From NCBI RefSeq assembly GCF_910592395.1, contig NC_088314.1:13518001-13578000 (forward strand): 60,000 nt of DNA, given 5' to 3'. The notes beneath the pieces were generated by a model, which did no database searches, was not told where the DNA came from, and was given only the letters and a program-made list of their open reading frames with translations. A program made the translations under genes and the position numbers. This DNA is from Lineus longissimus. Lineage: Eukaryota > Nemertea > Pilidiophora > Heteronemertea > Lineidae. Shown here one piece after another: positions 1-12,584 of the stretch; position 1 is the stretch's first letter; each line of letters opens with the position of its first letter.

Positions 1-197
1 TCCTGAAGTTGATGCGGATGTCGCGTCTCTGTCTTATCGGTTTCTCTCTGTCGTCGGATATCTTTCGATCCAGGCGTCTTGTCGTCTCTGTCAGTTTCTG
101 AGGGTTCCTTCATGGGTAATGTATCTCTCTCAATGGCATTGTCATGCTTAGGCAACGTCACCTTGGCACCACTCTCTGTATCTGGTAGATCCGACAT
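1..197 (-). CDS. N-terminus of a probable retroelement polyprotein (partial)
   Basis: An open frame starts at the ATG at 197 and runs off the left edge of the window (about 65 residues seen). The visible part is acidic and then basic, rich in Asp, Glu, Lys, Arg and Thr, and carries no domain I recognise. I read it as a retroelement leader or gag start because a primer-binding-site-like stretch (TGGTGTCTAGATG on the minus strand, 582-594) lies about 400 bp upstream, with an LTR-like A/T-rich sequence beyond it. The element family cannot be told from this fragment. It could equally be the first exon of a host gene. Confidence 0.35.
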   Translation of the reverse strand, partial: MSDLPDTESGAKVTLPKHDNAIERDTLPMKEPSETDRDDKTPGSKDIRRQRETDKTETRHPHQLQ

Positions 198-2371
198 TGT
201 GCTGTCCCTCAGTTGACCTTTAGCTTATTTAAAATTTAGGGAATGGTTTGTAAATTTAACACAAAACAAATGCAAAACAAAAAAACCTTACTCTCTGTTG
301 AGGGAAAAAACTCTTACTCTATAGAATTAACCTAAAAACAAGGTATCTCTGATCTCTACTATGATTATAAATTGTGCAAATGAAAAACCAAACATAATTA
401 CTCTTAAGCTCTTAATAAATAATGCAAGGTCGGACACGTAGAAACAGTCAGGCAACGGGAATCTACCTATTTATACTCAAGCACCCATTAACATCAACAA
501 TAAGCACCAAGGTTGCAAACACTTACCCCAGTCTCTCCCTTCTCGATTGAGACAAGTCTGATCCTTTTCAGCGACATGTGACATCTAGACACCAAGTTCA
601 ACATAACAACGCACAGTTAATCTAGTCTTAGTTCTCACATATGAGAATGGTAATTCAATGTTACAGAGTCACAATGTTTATAGTCAGGCACAAAATAATC
701 AGAGTATTTGACCATCTGGCAAAGTTCTCGGAAGTAGGTGTAGATCCTCGCTACAACAATGGTGAGCAAACTGAACTAACTGCCACGTGTTGAGTAATCT
801 GGCAATTCAAGAATCTAGAAGTGTATTCTGTATCAACCATGGATGATGTAAGTGCTGTCTGGAAAGACCTGCTTTCGATTTCCAATTGAAATAAATATTT
901 CTTATCTATTTCCATCATTTCTCAGTTGCTTCATAGCAGTCCTGGCAGTCGGCCAATTTCAATCACATTCCCTGTGATAACAATGTGCGTGATTGACACA
1001 TATGCTCTTTTTCCCGGAATCCTGGAAGACTGGCACTCTTGGGACTGGTGCACATGGATATGCGCACGTCTTTTACTGTGACTTCTCTCAGCCCTTAGAC
1101 CCCAGTTGTCACACCAATGAGTAGTAACACATTCTTTATTTGTACTGACATCTTTAATATCGACGACTTCTATATGTGGATGACGTAAAAGACTGAAAGA
1201 ATATACAAAAAGTATTTTAAGTTTCTTGAAAATACTGATGCAGTCTATAAAACAGTCAGTTTCCATGATCTTTTAAAAACATTGGGAAAAATCTTCACCT
1301 TAAAGAACTGCCTAAAGCCGAACACATGGCTAAAACAACATACACTCTAAATACACCGAAATGGCGTTTAGCAATACCATTTTGCACTATTGTCTTACTA
1401 TGAACGTGTATACCTAAAACTTGTGCATACATGTATGTACACAGGTATACACAACCAGTGTGTATACTGTGAATGTTCTAATCAGAAATTGTGAAATGAA
1501 TTCATCTTACAAATAATGCAAGAATTTTACTCTTAAAATCAAACATAATTGTTTCTATACATTCTCTAATAATTGTTCCTTTTACATACCGTGTTTGGGC
1601 ATCTGGGATCTTGGGATAGATAATGAAACTATGGATACAAATAAGCTCCTTGAAATGAATGAACTGTTGCCATGAGCAGTGATGAGGAAAAAAACATGTT
1701 CTCCTTTGTCTTAGGAGCACATGGCTAATTTCTGCTAATTACAGTAAAAATATCGGTAAGGAGTCATATAAAAAACACACTATCCTATAAAATCCCAATA
1801 GGTATATTTAGCCAGCAATATCTTTTCAGAGTGTCCTAATTGTGTACAGATTTATAAAACTATTAAAAGGACTATATACTCAGCCCAATAACACGGTAAT
1901 ACTAAGAAAGATGTGAGTCGGTTTTTGGTACTTGGAGTAAGGGTTTACAACCTGGGTGCTATTGTTGAGAAGCAGTGCACCAATATGTGCCTTGTGTTTA
2001 CAAACAAGATAAAGGGGTAGAGGGTTGAGAAGAGAGTTGCCATGACTGTTGTTACATTAGTGCAGTTGGTAAAGCTACTGACGAAAGACTAAAGACAGAG
2101 ACAAGTGAAACCGTAAGGCCCATGACGAGAATTATAAGCACAACCACACCCAAATATGCCAAACCCTTGGTGAAAGCGATATGCAATGACAGTGATATAA
2201 AGCGGTGTGGACAAAAAGCAACCAGCACACAAGTCAAACCCATACTTACATTACACCTTATGTGTCAACCTATGCAATGAAACAGATTATAATCAGCATA
2301 ATTCAAAACATGTCACTCAATGACAGCAACTTCAACAGCAAATCTAAACTGGGAATAAAACATTAAATTAC
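198..2371. other. Non-coding stretch, possible LTR and leader
   Basis: No gene is supported here. A PBS-like TGGTGTC motif lies at 582-594 on the minus strand and resembles the PBS of the gypsy element at 12.7 kb, so 595 to roughly 950 may be an LTR. The minus-strand open frames at 931-1266, 1502-1720 and 2052-2243 have no recognisable domain and no good splice context. Confidence 0.3.
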
Positions 2372-3316
2372 CTTGACGTTTTACAGATTCCGTGACATCA
2401 TGAATGTCCTTAGCAGCTACTGTCCAATACTTATGTGGCGGTTTCATCATGGGCCATTCAGTTTCTTCATTGGTTTGCAGTTCTCTTGAGAAAAAAAAGA
2501 CAAAAAATTCATTTTACTCTTGTCATTATAACTGTTATCAAATTCTATATGTTTTTAGGCTATATAATTCCTAATGTTTACCTGTGCATGGCAATAAATT
2601 GAACAAGAGCTACTGTCTCGTCATGGGACCATTCACCATGAATTCCTCTAGCTTGTATCTTGCTTGGGCTGGGTTTCAAAGCTTTCAGTAAAAGCCTATT
2701 GGCAGTCTGAAAATAAAGATGCAGAATTAAAGACTTCATCCTCACACACAGATGTGTCAGGCATTGTGCCCTGCCATTCCATGCCCTACCAAAGATGAGT
2801 AACATGAGAGACAACTACTTCGATTGACAATACTCATAACCAGATCATGATGATGATGCAGGCAATACTGACTCACACGTTATGCACCGTAGCATAAATA
2901 GGCATGCCAAGTCAAGCCTGACCAATGCATTTGACATGGCCTAGGCCTTCCTATAGGGAAGTGCCTTTATCATAGGCCTAGCCTGTAGCTATACATAGCT
3001 ACAGCACACACAGGCTACACTCATCATCAACATTACATCTATCTGCTATCAAACTTTTCTTACTCACCAGTTGAGCAGGACTTTTCGGAGGAGAAAAAGA
3101 TGGTGAGTAAGCCGATGTCCTGACTCGCTTTGCAGGTGACGAACATTTGCTGTCATGACTAGCATCAGTCACATTTGATGTGCTGCCAAGAGTGCTGGTT
3201 GACACACATGATGACGGATGATCTACCTCCTCTTCAGTCCTTTTCTGCTGCCTTTTTGCACCAAAAACGCTACTTAGGGCCCATCGTGAAGAGCGCTGTT
3301 TATGTCTCGTTTCCAT
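2372..3316 (-). CDS. SANT/Myb-like DNA-binding protein gene, first three exons
   Basis: Three exons splice in frame: 3316-3068 (ATG start, phase 0 donor GTGAGT), 2706-2582 (acceptor TTTTCAG, phase 2 donor GTAAAC) and 2484-2372 (acceptor CTCAAG, phase 1 donor GTAATT). Exon 1 codes a low-complexity Ser/Pro/Lys-rich N-terminus with a nuclear-localisation-like KRVR. Exons 2 and 3 together give a trihelix or SANT-like pattern: GEWSHDETVALVQF, then WP, then KYWTVAAKDI. Such domains usually bind DNA. Downstream exons left of 2372 were not found, so the gene is incomplete or its remaining exons were lost. It could be a host gene or the accessory protein of a PIF/Harbinger-type transposon. Splice phases agree across both junctions, which supports real exons. 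Confidence 0.55.
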
Positions 3317-3707
3317 GGTATCTAGAGGGCTAAAACCTGGGGATCTTAGGGGATCTCAGGCTCTTTTTGCTGGTAAATTTCATGATAAACACGATGGTGG
3401 CCACCATTTTTCAAGATCCCCTATGATAATGACAATAACCGACCTCGTACCAAGGCTACCAAACACTATGCTCATTTTCACATACATTAACCTCACTTCG
3501 ATCGATGCAGATTTTTCAAGAAAATGAGCAGCAAAAGACTACCTTTTTTCTTTATAAATCTCTTCTGTCATTATTTAAACATATTCAGTTATAAAATCTT
3601 TAATAATCCATAGCTATCTTTATGAAAACAGCATTTAAAAAGACGTATTATTATTGATATATTGACCACGTGTAGTTGTTTATATGACCTTGACCTTTCA
3701 TAGTAGA
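3317..3707. other. Upstream region of the SANT-like gene and truncation point of the BEL element
   Basis: No coding sequence is seen. This stretch precedes the ATG at 3316 and would hold the promoter of the SANT-like gene. BEL homology stops around 3715 and is followed by unrelated A/T-rich DNA with a TGACCTTGACC motif (3686-3697). Confidence 0.3.
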
Positions 3708-6455
3708 TCATGTGACCAGTTGTCCGATCCTCTTTGGGCGCACACTGACCATATGGAACATGGCCTGGATGTCCGCCATCATGGCTATGTCTTCTTGTCG
3801 AAATCTCACTAGGACACCGATCAGCTTGTTGGCGAGATCAGGTCCTTGTAGCACTTTCGTGCTTAACGACATTCCCGCAAACTGCGCACTGCAATCGAAG
3901 ACGATGCGAATCTTTTCCTTGTGCGGGTTAATGACTGCGTGGTGCGGAATGTACCACGTTTTTCCCTGATGCTTGAGCTCGTCGTCTGGCACTCTCTCTG
4001 CAAAGCCATTGTCTAGCAGTTCCTTGATCCCCAGTTTATACCTTTCCGAAAGTTCAGGGTCACTGGTTAGTTTTTTCTTAAGGTGATCGAGCCTGCGACG
4101 TGCTATACGCTTATTATCGACCAAGTCCGGTTCTGGTTCTCTGAAGGGGATTGGCAGTTCATAGTGCTCATTTCTCTTCTTCACCGAAGTATTCCAGAGA
4201 TCAACCACTCGTTTGTCCTCGACGGACATTGCCATTTCATCCTGAGGACCACTGCTCTCAAGACACCAAAACTTCTCCAGTTGACGTTCAAGTCTGGTCT
4301 CAGCAGCCAGAAAATTGCAAGAGGCTTCTTGCCCATTCTGTGTACCATTTAGCGGCCCGTTTAAAGACCACCCGAACTCTGTTCTGGTTGCATAGGGCTC
4401 GCGCTTATCTCCTGTGCGAACTTCAATTGGAATTAAAGCTTCTGGGGCGTCCTGACCAATCAGCAACGATACTTTACAAGAGTCAATGTTTGGTAGGTTT
4501 AGGTCTCTCAAGTAAGGCCATTGGCTCAGATCCTGCCTCACAGCCAAACTCTCCACTGGGATGGGGAGAGTCGGCCTAGCAAACACATGGGATAAGTTTA
4601 TCTCTGTCTTTTCATCAATGTCAGAGACAACGAGGCTGGTGACCGTTGTCACAACCTTGCTGCCTGCCATCTCCAATGTTGTCAGGGATAGGGAGGATTC
4701 TGTTCCTTTGAGATTCAATTGCTTCATCAAATCCTCAGTACAGAAAGTATTGGTCGATCCACTATCCAACAATGCGTACGTGGTTGCAAAACCAGTACCA
4801 TCCTTTGCCTTGACTTTGACGGGCACAATCGGGAGAGCGATACGTAGTTGGCTGGCGTTGCCGGCCCCCGTGACAGCACTGGAACCATGGAAGTTCCCAT
4901 TGCTTTCCTTAGGTCTTGCGGCACTGGCTTCAAGTGGCGGTCCTGGATGCTGCTGTTGCTCTCCAATATGCAAAAACTTGGTGTGTTTTTGTCCACACCC
5001 CGGAACAGTACAGCGCCGTGTCAGTTCACATCGACCGAAATGGCCGGGCATGAGGCAATTATCACAAAGTTTCAATCCACGGGTTAACTGCACCCTTTCG
5101 GACGGCCTCATTGCCTTGAAGTCGTCGCACTGGAACAGCGAATGATTACCATGCTCCGCTTTGATCGGGCACACAGCATTAGCACTGGCAGTAGCCTTTT
5201 CACCTTGGCCAGCAGAAACAGCAAAACTGCTTCCCCTCTCATGGCTCTGTCCTTGATATCTGCTGCGCTGATTGTTATTCTGACCTTGCGACTGGCTTGA
5301 TTTACTTTTCTGCTCAGGGACTTCTCTAGCCTTAACAGACAAACCCCCAAATATTGGATGATTTGCCTCTTTAGCTGCAAGGTCCACAAACGCAAGAAGC
5401 TCTTCGAAGTTTGGGTATCTATCTTGCTTTGCGACCATATCTGCTGACTTCTTCTTGAATCGATTGAAGAGATAGGTGGGCAAGCGCTCAACTATCTCAA
5501 CAAAGCAGCGACGATTATCCACTTCACTTAACTTGTGCATGGCTTTCAACGTTTCAAAACAGCCGCGCAGGTCATCAGCAAAGTCCTGGATGCCTCTAGC
5601 GTCGTTGGCCTTGATGGCTGGGCCAGTGGTTAACTTCTTTATCCACGCTTCAGCAATCACAAAGTTATTGCCAAAACGTTGTTCCAAGATTGTCTTGGCA
5701 CGGGAGTAACCCTCAGCAGGGTTCATCGCAGCACAGCACTCAATGACCTGATATGCCCTTCCTCTACAACAATGTAAAAGTCTAGCCAGCTTGGCATTGT
5801 CTGGAGCATTGGTGCAACCAACACTGTTACCAAATGAATTTACAAATGTCCATAACTTCAACGGATTTCCGTCAAAACTCATCAGTTCTAATCTAGGCAG
5901 CTGCATGTTTTCAAAGATCAACTGCAGTTCGTTTCCCAGGCTTCCATTACCACAGGCAGCCACTGGAGGCCTTTCCCTATCGATATGAACAACACGTGCC
6001 GGAGTGTCATTCACAGTATCAACCCTAGTGTCATTCTGTCTGGAACCAATGTTCGAAGGGACGTTTTCACCACTAGCACTGTTCTCACATACAACATTGT
6101 TTTCAGCGTTGTCATTGTCATTAATCACTGCGGCACCTGTCTCCAAGCCAGCGAGACATTTCTCCTCAGCCGCTACCTTCGACAGTTCTATTTTAAAGTC
6201 TAACACCTCTTTGCTTTGCTGAATCCGTAACTCCTCCAGCTCAAGAGCCTGGCGATCTTTAAGGAGATCGACTCCTTCAGAAAGCGCGATCCGGTTTCGC
6301 TGCTGTCTTTGCCCTCTCGATATCAAGGGCACGGCCAATCTGGCTAGCCGACTCGCCGACGTCTAATTCACTAAATTCCCCAAGTCCTACCATGTCGTCA
6401 TCCCCGTTAGCACCACTCATGCTACCGTACATCATCGCCATCTTCGTCATTGTCT
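3708..6455 (-). pseudogene. BEL/Pao retrotransposon polyprotein, truncated in the reverse transcriptase
   Basis: The long frame 6338-3708 (876 codons) encodes the front half of a BEL/Pao polyprotein. In order it holds a charged coiled coil (first ~60 residues), the DUF1759-type gag (FDGNPLKLWTFVNSF, LEQRFG), Cys/His zinc clusters, a retropepsin of the DUF1758 type with active site LLDSGST, and the start of the reverse transcriptase (HHAVINPHKEKIRIVFDCSA, MADIQAMFH). The frame ends just after the first RT catalytic Asp, where homology stops, so RNase H and integrase are missing. The true start is probably an ATG near 6455 in another frame, with a 1-nt shift near 6300. Its LTR lies upstream at 6520-7270. 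The element is dead. Confidence 0.85.
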
Positions 6456-6519
6456 TGTCATCAGCTAGTGTTGTCGTTGTTCGTCAAGTTTCTTTAACGA
6501 TGTGGACGCAGCAGGTTCA

Positions 6520-7270
6520 ACTCAAAGACCAAATTCTTCAGACGGTTTCTTTATTATAAGAAGAGGTTAACTGCAAAAACAAATTAATTACAAGGCATAA
6601 ATATATTGCCACACAAACATGAAAGTTAAATACAATCATTAAACACCAGAAAGACAAAGGCCCAACCAGTGTCTTCAAATTAGACCAGTAGGTGCTTCCA
6701 CCTAGGAACACGGAATGAAACTACACTAATCCAAGAAGCATGGTCAGAACCGAAAGGAAGTTCGGAACTGACACCAAATAATAACTACAGTGGGTTAAAT
6801 TGATAAAGATCCACACCCACTAAGTAAAATAGTTGCTAAACTGATTGCAACCAATCATAGAACATACACAAGCCTAATATAGCGGCAACAAACCTGTAGA
6901 CAGGCGAAAAAGAGGCTGCAAATTACCGCAGCCACCTGAAGTACATACAATGGCCAGGTTGGCCCAATGTAACTGACCAGAGAGACCAGCAGCCTCAGAA
7001 ACAGGTCACAGAAAACATCCATTATTCATCATACAGTACACTACACAGCAAAGAATGTATACTTACAGAAACTCAATGGCATATTAAGTTAACAGGAGAA
7101 ACCTGGCGCCACATGAGGTTGTCTAAATATCAGATTTTGTCAATAATAAACAAAGTGTCATATCTTCACAAACAAAGTGTCTTGGCCAAAAGCGCATGGC
7201 AAGTAAACCATGGAGACGAATTCCGTCCCAGCCGTGAGACCTGCCTAAGACAGAGAATGGCGCCAACATT
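6520..7270 (-). repeat. 5' LTR and leader of the truncated BEL element
   Basis: On the minus strand this begins TGTTGGCGCC at 7270, exactly where gypsy reverse-transcriptase coding stops after PKKDGTV. It carries an AATAAA signal near 6551 and leads into the BEL gag. The right-hand junction is sharp. The exact 3' end of the LTR (about 6520-6545) is an estimate. Confidence 0.6.
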
Positions 7271-9476
7271 ACCGTTCCATCCTTCTTGGGCACGACATGT
7301 AACGCTTTGCACCATGGAGTTGGGGTTCCCCGTGGCACCTTTTCAACAATGCCTAATTTCTCCAACTCCTGCAGCTTTAGTTTTGTTGGTTCATGCAGTG
7401 CAACAGATACCGGGCGAGGGGGTGTGCAACAGGAGTAGCATTAGGGTCAACCTTTAGTTCAACTTCTCCTGGAACCTTGCCAATACCCTGAAACACTTCA
7501 ATGTACTCTAAAATTATCTGCTTTGCACCTTCATGCCCACAATCTATTTCTTCAATGAATTTCTTGGCATTATTACCTGTACTGGTAATTGCCATTGGTT
7601 TTGCTGTCATGTTACTATTAACTCTCTTGATAAGCTCTAATCTAGTGCTGTCATCTAGAGATAGCAAGTTCGGAACATGTGCCTCAATTACCTTGCACTT
7701 TAGTATGTATTGTTTACCCTTGTGTGCTTGCATGGTAACTCAATTTCACCTATTGTAGTTACTCTCTGTGTACCTAGACCCAATATACCAGTTTTGCTCT
7801 GCTTTAACTGGGGTCTTTCCCTCGGAGCCAAGTATTGTTTGTGAGATATCACATTGATCTCAGCAGCAGTGTCTATCTTAAAGGTCACTGCCAGGCCTCC
7901 ACGGACAGCAAGCCTTTTTTGTCTCAGCTTTGCTGAAATTGAATTACATGCAACTTCATTAATACACCAAATTAAGTTCATGTCTTCTTCATAAGTCTCT
8001 CGATCAGTCTCTGTTGTGGTCACTATGTGCACCTCATTTGGTTCATTCTCATGTATACACAGTGTCCTTTTGATCGACATATCGGATATTTTTGCTGTGA
8101 CAAACCTTCGCAAAATGATTCAATTTCAAACAGTTATTGCATGTTTTGCCCTGGGCGGGACACCTTTCGACTACGTGTGACAATCCACACTTTCCACATG
8201 CGATGACTCCATTTCCACGATAATTGCCACGTCTGTGCTGTGATACCTTAAGGAAAGCAAGGAAGGCAACGATTTTGACTCTTAAGAAGACTTGTAATCT
8301 TGAACTTGAATAGGTTAAACTGAAAAATACAAACAGTGACAACTGTCACAATCTTGACACAGAGACAGGTAGTTACAGGACCAAAGACAGGACGGCATGT
8401 CCCATGCACAGGCGCCATCTATCCTAAAGACGGCCGAACTAAATGAACATGCGCTTGTGAACAAATGTCTCAATTCACACTAATACAATACGCAGGCCTA
8501 TATTAATTGTTACATACATCTTGTTGGTTGTCCTATCTTTCCTAGTATCATAATGGCTTGCTGATCACAGCATGAATAATGATGTTACAGGCGGAATCAT
8601 CCGCGGACAACAGAATTACAAATGGCCTCCATTAGCAAAAATGTTGGTAGCGGCGGACCAATTCCAGAGCGGCCGTGGTGAGACACTCCCAAAATTGTAC
8701 ATTTAATTGTAGTCAGGCAGAAAAAAGAATCGACACACAAAGCACCCAGCTGGCACCCATAACAGCCATTTCCTTTCTATCCGGGCCGGGAAGACACTGC
8801 AAGACGACATGACACCGTCCTCGACCTCGGAACTCTCCTCTGGGCTGTGCTTCAGCACTGGGCTGGACTCCAGCATTGGACTGCCACGTTTCACGACCAC
8901 GACCACGACTGGATTGATGGTATCCTCGCTGATTATGCCTCCGACCAGGACTGGTACTATGACTTCGACCTTGGTAACGATGTGCCATGTTTACGTCAGC
9001 ACTTGCACTTTTGCTTTCACTACCATCATACAAATGTTTGACTTTTTGCGTTGGTCCCATTGTTGACATTTTTTGATTATATCCTCGAGTGACTATTCTT
9101 GGCACCAAAGTTTTTCTCTTAGTTTAATGTCTTTCACTCCATTCGAGACAGCAACGCAAAGTTGATCGTCAAGACCATTTCCAAATTCACATTTTCCACC
9201 AATGTCACGAAGAGCGGTGATGTATTGACTAACAGTTTCTGCACTTCCTTGTTTCCGTGTTTGAAACTCAGTTGTATAACCCTTTTTCAACTTCTTGGGT
9301 TCGAAGTATGTTGCAAATTTTGTACACACAGTACCATACACCTTCTTTTCATCTGCAGTCAGACCTAGCGATATATTGATCAGCAACAGCGCCACCTTTT
9401 GTGTGTCATCTGCTGCACCTTCACCTACAGCAATGAGCCACCGGTCAAATTCTTCGATGAAGTCCCTCCATTCAGG
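7271..9476 (-). pseudogene. Ty3/gypsy gag-pol remnant
   Basis: This is a decayed gypsy element read on the minus strand. Gag (9476-8815) contains FIEEFDRWL and LREKLW, then an Arg/Gly/Gln-rich tail. After a solo-LTR interruption (8234-8814) come two zinc knuckles (CGKCGLSHVVERC, CNNCLKLNHFAKVC), then a retropepsin whose active site reads DTAA instead of the usual DTGA, then the linker and the first strands of the reverse transcriptase (VEKVPRGTPTPWCKALHVV). The RT is cut off at 7271 by the BEL LTR. Frame breaks near 8060, 7725 and 7410 show that it has decayed. The gag start is displaced to 12644 by the MULE insertion. Confidence 0.8.
8234..8814. repeat. Solo LTR-like insertion in the gypsy gag
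   Basis: Gag coding stops at 8815 and resumes at 8233. The intervening 581 bp begin TG (TGTGCTG) and end CA (CATGACA). They are flanked by ACGTC on the left and CCGTC on the right, a 4-of-5 target-site match. There are no open frames of note inside. A solo LTR of another retrotransposon fits best. Confidence 0.5.
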
Positions 9477-9481
9477 GGATC

Positions 9482-9640
9482 AGGACAATTTCCCCCCGGA
9501 CAACTCCCCCCCGGTCAATTGCCCCCCGACAATTGCCCCCCGTAAAATTGCCCCCCCCCCGGTAAAATTACCCCCTGGTAAAATTGCCAACCGTAAAATT
9601 GCCTCCCAATATCTTATTGCCCCTGGATAACCCCCTGCCA
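9482..9640. repeat. Left terminal array of MULE-1 (C-rich)
   Basis: Short units of C5-C10 followed by (G/A)GT or GAC and then AAATT or AATTG are repeated about nine times. This is the reverse-complement counterpart of the right-hand array. Confidence 0.75.
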
Positions 9641-10509
9641 AGAAAAAAATTGAAACATTTACCATTGTTCATCCAGTCTAATGGAATGCGCTAGAAATGC
9701 TTTATCCCGTGGGGTTTTTGAATATCAATGTCTTCTCAATCGCCAGGGGAAGGGATTCATCAAACTCAGTTAGGGGCCGAGTATTCATTCTCAACATCCT
9801 GGTATGAGAATATAGCCAAATAGCACACATGCTTTAGGAAACAATAGATCTGTAGTAAGAGAGGTCTCCGAGCCATTGGAAGAAAAACGTCATTAATTTT
9901 TCGATGGGAACAATGATATACATGTATTATTAATCAAAATCAACATGAAATCTTCATACAAAAATAAAATAATCCAAATGAAAACAAGACTAATTACAAT
10001 TGCGCGTTTCCCGCAAACTCAAGTTACAAAATGCCACCGTATTCATCACTTATTGTGGGTATCCTGAGACTGCTGGGCTATATGCTGGACCCCATCCGAT
10101 AATATAGCTAACTGAAAATTTCACGATGTGAACGATGCCTCACACTTTGGTTAAAGTACCAGGGTAACCACACAGTCATAGGCCATGCTTTGTGTTGGTT
10201 TTCTTTGTTAACACCACAGCGCAGAACATGGAATTACTTTTCTGTTTACAATATTCCCTTAGCAAAGTGATTCATATCATCCATAAACTGGAGTTTTTCC
10301 AGCAGAAGGGATATTTTCCCAGAGTCAAACTGTCAAATAAAAACGCTCAATGGATATCAGTCAGATCCAACATTGATGTGAGGCAACCTGCCTCATCAAT
10401 CGTCTCTAGTCACTTAGAAATCAAAGTTATGGGCAATACCACGGAGAAAGGCTATTCTCTCCCTGTTGTGATAGTCTAGCACGATGTTGAGAATTCTCCG
10501 CTGGAGATC

Positions 10510-12240
10510 TCAGTACACGCGTCTCTGTGCAGGGGGCTCCTCTCCAGCAACCATCTGTGCCATTTCCACCCTTGTCAACGACTCTTCCCTCTTCAGCACA
10601 TCCACGAAGCGCCAGAAGTTTGGATGGCACGCGCCTATATTCGCTTGGAACCGCCTATGCCAACCTTCTACATTGTTGTTGGTGCGTGGCCGACCTTGTA
10701 GGGTTCTATCACAGACGTTCCACATCTCCAGCGGGAAGAGGGGATTAGCACGTCCTTGATCATTGGGCCTAGGCCTGCCAATGTACCCTTCAAAATAGTC
10801 GAGAATCGGGGCCGCATTATCTGGTAGATGCTCCCTCAGCAGCTCGAATGAAGCTATACAACATCCTCTTCAGGTACAAATGCCAATGCAGGAATCATGC
10901 GGATGGCAAGGGCAAACTGTGGGTTATGTTGGTACTCCGCTGCTAGGCCACTGGCCTGCACCTGCAAAATGAAGGAATACAGGACTATAGGCTAGGCTAT
11001 ATCAAACCGATGCATACAAGTTCAATTAAACCTAAAGTGAATACATGTAGGGCCTATTAGTAAATAGAGCCACGAAAACTGGGGGTTTACCCTAGAGTTA
11101 GAAAGAAGAGTTACTTATGATATGCATGGGAGGCAACATGAGGTATTATTTTGATAGAAATATTCTAACCCTGTGGAGGCATATTATTAGCTAGTGGTAT
11201 GAATTTATCGTCAGAGTCAATTGTCATGACTTTTGTATCATGATTTAGGCCTATATTTAATGTAGTATCAAAAATACTGGTAGGCCTAGACTGCAATGCA
11301 TCTACGGCTCCCGGCTTCGGCTTCTTCAGGTATTATAAAATTATCCATAAGTGGATAGGAAAGATTCTGGCAGTGAAGGCCTAGTGCAAAGATTTGTCCG
11401 TACCTGGCGATACACGTTCTGTGCTAAGTGAAAAAAGCATCCTTTCACTTCAGTCTCCGGGAACACATGTTCGAAGGCATTCTTTGCTGCACGCTCATAG
11501 TCCATCAGCACTTCAGTAGGGTTTCCGCCCAGCTCTCCTAGCTGCATCACCATCTGTTCATAGGTTTCTTGGCGTTTGTTGGTCAGCAGCCCGTAAACAC
11601 AGGGGAATAGTTGCCCATTTCCAGCAAAAGCATGAACAGTATACAACTGGAAAAAAATCTCCGGGACAGTTTTAAATGTTCCATCAGCTGCCCAGTGAGG
11701 CGAATTATGCAGCATGTCCAATCCATTCCCAGATGCAAATAACAAGATTCGGTTCCAGTCTCCAACTCCACTATCAAACTGCAGAAACTGATTATTGTCA
11801 CTTGTCAGTTGGTAATGTCTTGGAATTTCCACGGCCGCAGCATTTTCTGGTAGTGGAAGAGGATTTCCTGCTTCTTGGCGGACCCTCCTTACTCCTCTTC
11901 TGATATCAGCAACCCTTGGAAGGGCAGCAGCACCGGCATCACTTATTCCACCTGTTGCTCGAGTGATTATTTGCTGTGGTGTTTCCTCAGTTGTTCGAGC
12001 CCGGTTCCGAATATTGGCAACAACAGCCTGCGCCTCACACTTTGCGGCGTTTCCAGCATGCGTATGATCATTGGTTCTTCCCACAACACGTTCACCTTGG
12101 AGCTGTAGCTTTGCTTTGCAAAGGTACTTCCTCCTCAGTTCGCACTCCCAGGACTCCTTCCCTCCTGCCAAGGACTTCTGCTTAACGTATGAAAATCCAT
12201 CTAGGAGTAAGCGAACTCCATTTTTCGAAATGGCTGGCAA
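10510..12240 (-). pseudogene. FLYWCH-MULE transposase of MULE-1
   Basis: Exon 1 (12240-11404) encodes an FLYWCH-type zinc-binding start (WECELRRKYLCKAKL ... HTHAG), then the MULE transposase core with WAADGTFKTVPEIFFQLY (first catalytic Asp), TEVLMDYERAAKNAF (second acidic motif) and KGCFFHLAQNVYR. The donor CAG|GTACGG is followed by an intron and an acceptor TTTTGCAG at 10962. Exon 2 (10961-10510) continues to TNNNVEGWHRRF and the stop. A net -1 frame break lies near 10853, just after FVPEEDV. No ATG precedes exon 1 in frame: a stop lies directly upstream. The copy is therefore inactive. The same intron position occurs in MULE-2, so the intron belongs to the family. Confidence 0.8.
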
Positions 12241-12379
12241 AACTGTCTATGGCTATTACTGCAGGGATCTTGAAACAATGTATGATGGATTTGGTGAAAC
12301 TCAAAGATTCCTGAAATCATTGTGGAGAAACTGATTTTTCACCACCATGATCTCATGAAAATTTTCTAAGGCAACGAAG

Positions 12380-12575
12380 ACAATTTTTACTGGGTGGGGG
12401 CAATTTCACGGGGGGGGGGGGGGCAATTGTCGGGGGGCAATTTTACTGGGGGGCAATTGTACAGGGGGCAATTTCACGGGGGGGGGCAATTTTACTGGGG
12501 GGCAATTTGACTGGGGGGTAATTGCCTAGGGGGGAGTTGTCGGGGGGCAATTGACCGGGGCAATTGTCCTAGACC
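12380..12575. repeat. Right terminal array of MULE-1 (G-rich)
   Basis: About ten units of G5-G14 followed by CAATTTTACT, CAATTGTC or CAATTTCAC are repeated, ending in CAATTGTCCTAGACCC. Long G runs (14 at 12410-12423) make it a good G-quadruplex candidate. Confidence 0.75.
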
Positions 12576-12584
12576 CCCATTCAC

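Larger units (their letters stand above)
9477..12584 (-). mobile_element. MULE-1: Mutator-like DNA transposon inserted in gypsy gag
   Basis: The element is bounded by inverted terminal sequences: GGGATCAGGACAATT on the left, and its counterpart GGGTCTAGGACAATT read inward from the right. Each end continues into a G-rich or C-rich array built on CAATTG. The flanking sequence CCATTCAGG (9468-9476) and CCATTCAGC (12585-12593) match at 8 of 9 positions, as expected for the 9-bp duplication made by MULEs. Removing the element rejoins the gypsy gag reading frame (AEW then RDFIEEF). It carries one FLYWCH/MULE transposase gene. Confidence 0.75.

Noticed and set aside
931-1266. Protein of 111 residues on the minus strand
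   Set aside because: No domain, no repeat family and no splice support; probably LTR or leader sequence.
3712-6222. Plus-strand open frames
   Set aside because: They are shadows of the minus-strand BEL polyprotein.
8049-8342. Membrane protein start fused to zinc knuckles
   Set aside because: The hydrophobic start is translated from the solo LTR; only the part from the CGKCG knuckle on belongs to gypsy gag.
9295-9665. Pro- and Gly-rich proteins in the C/G arrays
   Set aside because: They are translations of the MULE-1 terminal array. The same holds for 16491-16842.
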